Shown piece by piece: positions 42,124 through 49,963 of a stretch of DNA of 52,421 nucleotides. The DNA lies in assembly GCA_016800925.1 (NCBI GenBank), contig JABCPU010000450.1:1-52421 (forward strand), read 5' to 3'. Source of the stretch: Suillus spraguei. Its lineage: Eukaryota; Basidiomycota; Agaricomycetes; Boletales; Suillaceae. Numbering within the stretch: the first letter of the stretch is position 1; each line of letters starts with the position of its first letter. A program made the translations under genes and the position numbers. Under the pieces are notes generated by a model that worked only from the letters and a program-made list of their open reading frames with translations, had not been told where the DNA came from and ran no database searches.

Positions 42124-44511
42124 ATGCTTCTGACACGAGAACCGTACAAGGGCTCAACGCGAAAGCTAGTGCTTGCATTTGATGTTGGGACCACGTTCAG
42201 TGGAGTCTCGTATTGTCTGCTAGACCCAGGGGAGGTGCCCGTGATTCGAGGGTAACAAAGTCAGTGGCCAGCCCACGCACCATGTCTCTTACTCATGATG
42301 AGATTGCAGATATCCTGGGCAAGAGCGCGTTGGAGGTGACTCCAAAATACCATCAATTCTCTACTACGATCGTCAGGGAGACGTCCGTGCTGTGGGAGCT
42401 GAGGCTCTACAACAACATATCATCGAACAGGCAGAAGACGAGGGATGGGTGAAGCTTGCATGGTATCTATATCCTTGAAGGTAAAATGTGGCTGTATATT
42501 AATTTCGGTCAGGTGGAAACTCCATCTTCGCGCCAAGCATCTGGCATCGTCTCACATACGGAATGGTGATATAAAGCCTCTCCCACAAGGCAAATCCGCA
42601 GTAGAAGTCCTCGCCGACTTCATGCGCTACCTTTTCCAATGCGCTCGAACTCATATACAGACATCACATTTGAATCTATGGAGATCGGTCAAGAACTCCA
42701 TTGAGTTCGTGTTCACACATCCGAACGGTTGGGAAGGTCTACAACAACAACAAATTAGACGTGCTGTCGAGCTCGCTGGCCTCATCTCATCTAAGGAGGA
42801 GCAATCGCATGTGCACCTCTTGACTGAGGGCGAAGCGAGTCTTCATTTCTGTGTTACTAATGTGATTGCATCGGATACATTCTCCAAAACCCCTATAGAT
42901 GTGTCAGATTACTCCGACGACGAGGAAGATCAATCTGATAACCAGGGAATCATTATTGTTGATGCCGGAGGTGGAACCATCGATCTCAGCGCCTACTCGA
43001 TGGAGTTATCTCCGACCTCGTTCGAGGAGATTGCTCCAGCTGAATGTGAGTCCCGCTTTCCTACGTTGTTCCCTTGCTGAATCCCACTCTCAGGTTGCCT
43101 GCAGGGCTCAGTTTTTGTTACTAGTCGTGCTCGTACTCTTTTACAAAGTCCGTGAATCAATCAGTTATGCAGGGAACTAAAACTGATAGTCATTAAATTG
43201 CCCAGAGAAGCTTTCAGGCTCGGAGCACTACTCCGACCCCAAGATCATCGCACAAATGGCGGATATCTTTGACAACAGCACGAAACTTGGGTTCCGTAAA
43301 CCCGACGAGCCATCTTACATCAAGTTTGGTATCCGTGACAAGGATCCGAAGTACGACATTCGATCAGGGCAATTGAAACTGGCCGGGTTCGTCCATATCC
43401 TTTAGGATGTCTTCCTCACGACATTCATGTTTTATTGTACAGCCAGGATGTCGCCGACTTGTTTGAACCATCTATTGAAGCCATCATCGAGGCTTTTGAG
43501 CAGCAGAGACGCGCGGCTTCGATTCCAATTAATGTGAGCATTATATTTCGCTCATATGCTGGGCGGATTATGATATCATCGTCAAGATGGTTTGCTTGGT
43601 TGGCGGTTTTGCCGCCAGCGACTGGTTGTTCACGAGACTTCAGGAATATTTTCTACCTCTAGGCATCAGGTTCTGTCGCCCTAATGCTCATGTGTAAGCT
43701 CTCGACTATCATCTTGACTACTTCTCATCGGGTAACTGCAGCAACAAGGCTGTTGCTGATGGGGCTGTTTCGTTCTACATTGACCACCTAGTATCCTCTC
43801 GAGTTGCACGCGCCACTTACGGCACTGACTGCAACACTCAATACAACTCTCGAGATCCTGAGCACTTGGCCCGACAACATAAAAAATTCATCGGGCTAAC
43901 TGGTGAACTACTCCCCGACTATTTTCAGAGCATCTTACTAAAGGCGAGTAGAATCTTTCTACTCGTTCGTACGTGCTGATCTGCTTCACAGGGAACTCAA
44001 GTTTCTGAGCTGCGCGAATTTAGGAAGTCTTTCATTACTACCCGAACATCACTTGCTGCATGTAAGAGTGTAAGCACAGACATAGTGTGCTACAAGGGTG
44101 CGCTCCAGGATCCGCAGTGGTTGGATGTTGACCGGCGTAAGAGTTATCCACGACTTGACCACACTCATGCTGACTTGATTCAATTCAGCCTCATTCTCCA
44201 CGCTATGTACAATTCACGCTGACCTCGACGAGCTATCGCGAACGCTTCGTCCCAAAAAATCTGCTACAGGTCAATCGTACTATTATCAGATTGATTTTGA
44301 CATCATCATTTTGTTCGGCCACACGGAACTGAAAGCGCAGATCAGTTGGGAGGACAAGGTTCGCGATTTGTTTTCATTTATTTACATTTTTACTGATAGA
44401 GAACGTTGCAAGGGTGTTGAGAGGCGGTAAGCCCAATTTCACAGTGTTATGATCAATTTTGTCCCCTCATTCGGTTGCAGGAGCCCTGCAAGTATAGTCT
44501 ACGGCGAGTAG
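42124..44511 (+). CDS. Hsp70-like ATPase (HSPA12-type), 11 exons, intact
   Basis: Exons 42124-42251, 42310-42462, 42513-43045, 43094-43147, 43206-43386, 43443-43533, 43587-43693, 43742-43943, 43992-44136, 44189-44426 and 44481-44511 join in frame to a 620-residue protein. Actin/Hsp70 nucleotide-binding motifs are present: LAFDVGTTFSGVSYCLL (phosphate 1, residues ~16-32), IIIVDAGGGTIDLSAYS (phosphate 2, ~240-256) and VCLVGGFAASDWL (adenosine, ~382-394). Other family blocks: GKSAVEVLADFMRYLF, FTHPNGWEG, VHLLTEGEASLHFC, KPDEPSYIKFGIRDKD, FDIIILFGHTELKAQISW. There is no C-terminal substrate lid, so it is an HSPA12-like member of a group heavily expanded in Agaricomycetes; cytosolic ATPase is likely, client unknown. 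Intron 8 is GC-AG (GCGAGT). The 41-42 nt after EDK (44359-44400) may be a small intron but reads through in frame. Start chosen at the ATG giving MLLTREPYKGS just before the first motif. Confidence 0.88.
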
Positions 44512-44864
44512 TGTCAAGGTTGAACTGCAGTTCTTTGTGCATGTTGCAGTCGCAAAAGTGTGCTAGTATCGTGTAGGACAGTTGTACAGCTGGTCTGAAT
44601 CATTTGTATCCATGTCACCATGTCACTTCAAATATTATCGAGTTTCGTATACATATTTGAGTCGAACAGCCGCTAGCACGATTCTAATCGATTGCAAACT
44701 GACCGTCGAGATCGCACATCAGGTGGTTTCCAACTTAGTCTAGGTATTTAAATAAAGATTTATGATTTAGACTACAATTATGATGGATATCGTACGAATT
44801 TCAGAGTAGATAAAGCTTTGCATCAACTTTGCATGGTTTCATCATTTTCGGGTCAGTTACCTGA
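44512..44864. other. Spacer between the Hsp70-like gene and the right inverted arm
   Basis: About 350 bp, AT-rich towards its end; probably the 3' UTR of the Hsp70-like gene and the start of the GH18 upstream region. Nothing else was recognised. Confidence 0.45.
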
Positions 44865-47563
44865 TTCATCTACTTACAACTTACAAATCTCCGAACATTT
44901 CCTACGGCTAGAAATTCGCAGATTTTCGCGCGTCATGCCGGCTGGCTAGGTTTCGCGCACACGAATTACCCTCACTATCGACTACCATCTGCCACGGTTT
45001 ACAGTCTGCAGCGCTTCACTTGGACTGGACGTGACGTTGACGATGCAATGATGGGCCATTCACACACTTTCTTCCTGTAATTTCCACGTGTGACAGATCG
45101 CCCAATTGTTATTTTTCTCATCGTATACCTTCGCATACCCTCCAGTAACTACAGGGAAACCAAACTGCGATGACCGGTGCATTTTATGGAAGGCCATTGC
45201 AGGCATTCAAATTCAAGGATTTGATCCCACATCGATCAGACCAACACTAGGGGGCTATAAGAAGTCGTCGCTACAACCGCAATCTCTATCAGCCTCTCGA
45301 GTTCGCTAGCTATGCTATCTATCTTCACTGTGCCTCTTCTTGTTCTGTGCTCTGAGCGCGAGCAAATATCCCGCCAAATCTAAACCTCCCCCCGTCATAG
45401 GAGGTTGGTATCCTACCTGGCATGCTACCGAAAGTTACCCGGTGCATCAAATCAACTGGGAGAAGTACAATACCATGTACTACGCATTTGTGTAAGTTTC
45501 CTGTGCTGGCTTGATTGCATGTCGCTTTGGCGGGTGATTTACGCGATAATGCCTCTTAGAAACACCACTTCAAGCGTCGACAGTCTAAGCCTAGACGGCA
45601 CTGATGATGGCATGCTACTTGCTCAGTTCGTTTTCGATGCCCACTCACACGTGAGCGATAGAGAGTTTATCGTTGTTACAATTGATGTTTGAGGCACGTG
45701 CAGGGTGTTCAAGCCCATGTTGCGGTTGGAGGCTGGCTTGGGAGTGTTTGGTTCTCTTCCAACATTGCCACATCTGAAAAGCGGACGACATTTGTCAAGA
45801 CCTTCACAGATTTTGTTCGTGGATACGAGCTTGATGGCATCCAGTTCAGGTACGTGGATACTTGTTAGATCAAGTTCATGCGCTAACTCCAGCTGTCCTT
45901 GATTTTAAACAGCTGGGAATATCCTGGCAAGCAGGGTGTCGGTTGCAATAAAATTAGCGTCGATGACACGTCCAATTATCTTCAATTCCTCCAGGAGCTT
46001 CGCAAAAACACAGCGGGGATAAATCTGACAGTCTCAGCCGCGGTATCCCTTGAACCCTTCACAGACGCTAGCGGAAAACCTTCTGCTGACGTCTCCGGTT
46101 TTGCGCAAGTCTTCGATTACATTACCTTGATGAACTACGACGTCTGGGGCCCTTCGTCTACGCATGTGGGGCCAAACGCACCGTTGAACGATACTTGCGC
46201 CTCGCCGGAGAACCGACAGGGCTCGGCCGTTTCTGCGATCAAGGTTTGGACTGCCGCAGGCATGCCGATTAATAAGATCGTGCTCGGAGTTGCTTCGTAC
46301 GGCCATTCGTTCTCAGTATCTCCCTCTGCCGCCTTCGACTCTGACCTGGAGACGCTAGATGTACCTGGAACGAACACGCCAGATTTACCTGGCACGCACA
46401 TGCCAGATGTGCTTCCTGTCTTGAAGAATGTATCTGGCACGAACACGCAAGGTCTGCCTTTCTTGAAGACGCCAGATGAGCCTGGCACAAACACACCAGA
46501 TTTGTCTGACTCGAAGACGCCAGATGTACCTGGCACGAACACGCCAGGTGAGCCTGGTGGGAGGACGCTAGCTGCATACCCCGCTTTCGACACCTCAAAG
46601 CAGCCCTTGGGTGACGCGTGGGATGACATTAGTAGTGTCGATGTTTGTGGCGTGAGACATGGCCCAGGTGGCATATTAAGATTTTGGGGCCTTATGGACG
46701 CCGGCTTCCTTAACAAAGATGGCACGCCCGCTGATGGCATCGACGTCAGATATGATGAATGCAGTCAAACTGTAAGATTTCCATCTTTGATCACGTATTG
46801 TAGCAGCAGTGCTGACTTCACTGCTTTACAGCCGTATGCATACAATGAAACCTCACGAGTTATGATCTCCTCCGACAATCTCCGGTCTTTCGCTGCCAAG
46901 GGCAAGTATATTAAGGAGACTGGGCTGCGCGGTTTCATAATGTGGGAGGTTGCTGGTGATTACCACGATATTCTCCTAGACTCTATCAGAGAGGCTATGG
47001 GTGTTAATACGCCCCGCATGTCAGACATTACAGTTCCCGCTCCAACCCCCGTTACGTCGCACTTCATTCCAATCCCTGTTCCAGGCGTTCCAAACCCCGT
47101 TCCAAACGCTCCAAGCGTTCCAGACCACACTCCAAACATTCCAGACCTTCTAAACCTCGTTCCAAGCCCCGTTCTACACGCTCCAAACGTTCCAAAATCT
47201 GTTCCAGACGTTCCAGACGTTCCATACTATCCAAGCCCCGTTCCAAACGTTCCAGACGTTCCAGACGTTCCAGACGTTCCAAACGTTCCATACTATCCAA
47301 GCCCCGTTCCAATCGCTCCAAATCCCGTTCAACATCCCGCTCCATACGCTACATATGGTCCAGACGATGATTCAGACGATGATTCAGACGATAATTCAGA
47401 CGATGACCCTTTTTCACACGATGATTCACACGACGATTCCGATGATTCAGACGATTATCCAGACCCAGTTTCAAATGTTCCAAATGTTCCAGACCCTGTT
47501 CCAAACGCCCCAAATCCCGTTGATAATTCCCGAGGCTGCTGGAAGATACTTGAAGTATGTTGA
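44865..47563 (+). repeat. Right arm of the inverted duplication (promoter plus GH18 gene)
   Basis: Reverse-complement partner of 2022-4455. Homology begins at CATCTACTTACAACTTAC and covers the promoter and all four exons. Beyond the point matching the left hAT-like end (2021) the right copy continues with coding sequence (Asp/Ser/His repeats, then VPNVPDPVPNAP) that is absent on the left. Confidence 0.88.
45312..47563 (+). pseudogene. GH18 chitinase-like gene (right copy), repeat-rich, frameshift in the signal peptide
   Basis: Exons 45312-45491, 45560-45650, 45704-45849 and 45913-47563; a full protein would be about 690 residues. Exon 1 lacks 2 nt compared with the left copy (TGCTCTGAGCG against TGCTCTGTGAGCG), so the signal peptide shifts frame and stops; from exon 2 on the frame is open. 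GH18 barrel features: VIGGWYPTW, AVGGWLGS, ELDGIQFSWEYPG (~133-145), MNYDVWG (~212), VLGVASYGHSF, VDVCGV, GFIMWEVAGDY. The catalytic DxDxE signature is QxSxE, keeping only the presumed proton donor Glu. Within the barrel (~284-357) lies an insert of PGTNTPD/SKTPDVPG repeats, and the C-terminus (~522-690) consists of P-D/N-V repeats and an Asp/Ser/His tract. If expressed it would be a secreted or wall-associated chitin-binding-type protein rather than a normal chitinase. A sequencing error in exon 1 cannot be excluded. Confidence 0.82.
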
Positions 47564-48110
47564 AGTAATTTAACCAGGAGCTGATTCTGATGTTCTATTG
47601 CAGGGTATCTTGTCATCATTTTGCATTAGTGGGACTCAAAGTAGGGTTTGAGAAAATCGCAGAACTTTGAAAGTACGTGGGTAGACTCTACCATAGACTG
47701 CGTGTAGAAAATCTGGGAGCATTACTTATTCTTTTCGTGGAAAGTGAGCCGAATCCATAGACAATTCGTAGACATTTTGGTCTTCAGTATCAATGGGGCC
47801 ATCAGCCAAAATAAATGACGGAGGAATGGAATCTCCAGCTGCCGAAACACATTCAATTATTGTCAGACTTAACGAGAGTTTTTCTTGTTTTTGACAGGTT
47901 CCAGGCGACTGAGTGGCGAGAGGGTAACAGAGAGGGACTAAGGGCCAATATACAAGGAAGGGACGACAGTGAATGACGATGGAGTTGAGCTGAGGCAGTG
48001 GTCGTTGATGGTGGTCAAGGCAAGTGTTACTTTGGCTATTTCCAGATGCAGGTGATTGGTAATCACTACTATAGACACCTAGTAAATACTTACATATTTT
48101 TTAAAAAAAG
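47564..48110. other. 3' flank of the right GH18 copy, containing block R
   Basis: Holds the ~100 bp block R at 47672-47773 (direct repeat of 4506-4609). The remainder (47775-48110) is non-coding, with A-runs and no recognised repeat partner. Confidence 0.6.
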
Positions 48111-48119
48111 TGTGAAGCC

Positions 48120-48289
48120 TACAAAAAAAAAGTTCAAACAGGTTCAAACCTATTCACTACCAGCCTGAACCCTGAACCTCTGGAAAGGTTTGGTTCTGAG
48201 TCTTGGCCGAACCTTGGACCAGACAATGTGTCTGGTTCAGAAAGGTTTAGGTTCAAACTGAGGTTCAGAACCGGACTGCAGCAGCACTA
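48120..48289. mobile_element. Possible hAT-like terminus with GGTTC/GAACC subterminal words
   Basis: Dense GGTTCAAACC, CCTGAACC, GGTTCAGAA and GAACCGG words in both orientations end in GCAGCAGCACTA at 48289, whose reverse complement TAGTGCTGCTG resembles the TAGTGTTG ends at 2021 and 40268. No partner end or target duplication was found. Confidence 0.35.
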
Positions 48290-48552
48290 TTGAGCACAGA
48301 GTTTTCAGTGATGGAGAGGAGTTGCAGAATCTGAGTTGTGATGGCACCAGTCTACCAAAACCATTTCTTGGGATACACTGAGTAATGATCTCCAAGTGTC
48401 ACAATTTCCTGAAGCATGATATTGCAGTCTGTGGGGTACCTAAAGGAAAACTGAGTTACATCCAAGTCAAAATGACTAAGGGAGTGCTCACCTTGTGAGC
48501 TATAGCAGCACTTTAGAAACTGGGATAAACACCATTCAAGGCATCTTGGACA
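48290..48552 (-). pseudogene. Short unidentified coding-like remnant with an intron
   Basis: The minus strand shows two possible exon pieces around a GTGAGC..TAG intron (about 48436-48496), with a segment such as VQDALNGVYPSF upstream and TPQTAISCFRKL downstream. Frames are not continuous and no family was recognised. Its 5' side is cut by the LTR at 48555. Confidence 0.25.
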
Positions 48553-48554
48553 GC

Positions 48555-49963
48555 TGTTACGACCATGCAAAACCGGAGATTAGCAAGAAGTCCCGGTCTT
48601 ACATGGGGTTGTACCGAAGGGTTGTAAGTCAAAGGGGCTTGGCCTCAGCTCATACGCTGTGCCCCTTACCCGAGTATGTGCCCTTAATTTCGGATGAAGT
48701 CCAAGGGAGAGTTCTGGTGGAGTCCGGATGGAGGGTCCGGACGAACTCTAAGGCAGGATAGCTCGACAGAGCTCCGATGGACTTCCGGATGAGCGCGGGA
48801 ATGCGCCGGAACTATTTCCGGAAGGTAGGGAGTAATGGTAACACTACTGGAACAAGTTCCAAGTAGAACGGATGAAGGATGGACCGCTGGACAAAGTCCA
48901 GGGCAGGATAGGAGCAGAGCTCCGGAGGGAAAGATGATCCATAGATGTCAGAGGATAGGATAGGATGGATCCGAAGGACTAGGGGTCCGAAGGTCCGGAG
49001 CTCGGAGGAGCGGAGGAGCGGAGGAGCAGATGATCGGAGGAGCGGAGGAGCGGATGATCGGAGGAGCGGAGGAGCGGAGGGAGCGGATGATCGGAGGAGC
49101 GGAGGAGTGGATGATCGGACGATCGGATGAGCGTAGCTCTGTGGATCTTAGAGGAAGTGTTGGCTACTAGAGAGGAGTAGGTCCGGATATGGTGTAGAGA
49201 TAGTATAGACTACTCCGGACAAGGTCCGGAATAGAAACAGACAGTATAAGACTACCAAAGGTAGAGTCGGAGGTGAAACAGATGATAGACAGAGATGGAC
49301 GAAGTCCGAACAGATTATAGAACATAGGATCAAAGCTCCGGCCTAGGGAGTAATCCCATAGGCCTGAGTTGGAAGCTTACAAGGGCCGGAGCCCAAGTGC
49401 AAGAACGGAGACGGAGTTATATAGACATGATAACAGGATACAGAGTAATCAAAGGAATATACAGAAGTAGGAACAATGAATCAGACTGAGGTCTGCAGGA
49501 GTTGTACTACAAGTTTATATACTGTAGGTAGCATGCCGGAAGGCAAGCAAGGATAGTCCGAGGCTATGTTTGAGGCATTGCGGAACACAAGGCTATGAAC
49601 TCGGAAATAAGACTTGTACGAAATATCTTATCAAGACGGAAGTCAAGATAACCGAAAGCCAGAGGTGCAGAGATAACCGAAAGCCGGACACAGGTATTAA
49701 CCTAAAAGGAGTAACGCGCAGGTGCGCGGGAATAGTTTCGGATATGAGCATGGATCGGATATGGACACGGATCGGATATGGACATGGATCGGATATGAAC
49801 ACGGATCGGATATGGACACGGATCGGATATGGACATGGATCGGATGAGTGGATCAGATCGGATGGATGGACTGAGTCGGATATGGATATGGATTAGATAT
49901 GGATGGATGTTGATTGGGTGTCCAGATGTCCATGGATCAGACCTGAATGTACGGTATATGACA
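48555..49963 (+). repeat. LTR family B, full copy (1,409 bp) with internal minisatellites
   Basis: Starts TGTTACGACCATGCAAAACC and ends ACGGTATATGACA; both ends match the solo LTR at 38614-39381. It contains a 24-bp GGAGGAGCGGATGATC-type repeat at about 48990-49115 and an 18-bp repeat (GGATCGGATATGGACACG, about six copies) at 49745-49860, which help explain its greater length. A TATATA core at about 49516 is a probable promoter. As it is followed by a leader-like sequence, it is probably the 5' LTR of an element continuing off the right edge. Confidence 0.75.

Noticed and set aside
45899..45915. ATG at 45899 as the true start of the right GH18 protein
   Set aside because: It lies inside the intron before exon 4; three upstream exons with correct phases and GH18 motifs precede it.
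46034..47345. Minus-strand frames opposite the right GH18 gene
   Set aside because: Shadows of the Pro-Val and PGTNTPD repeats of the GH18 exon 4.
48555..48760. Plus-strand 88-codon frame at the start of LTR-B
   Set aside because: It spans the LTR boundary and varies between LTR-B copies; no protein family.
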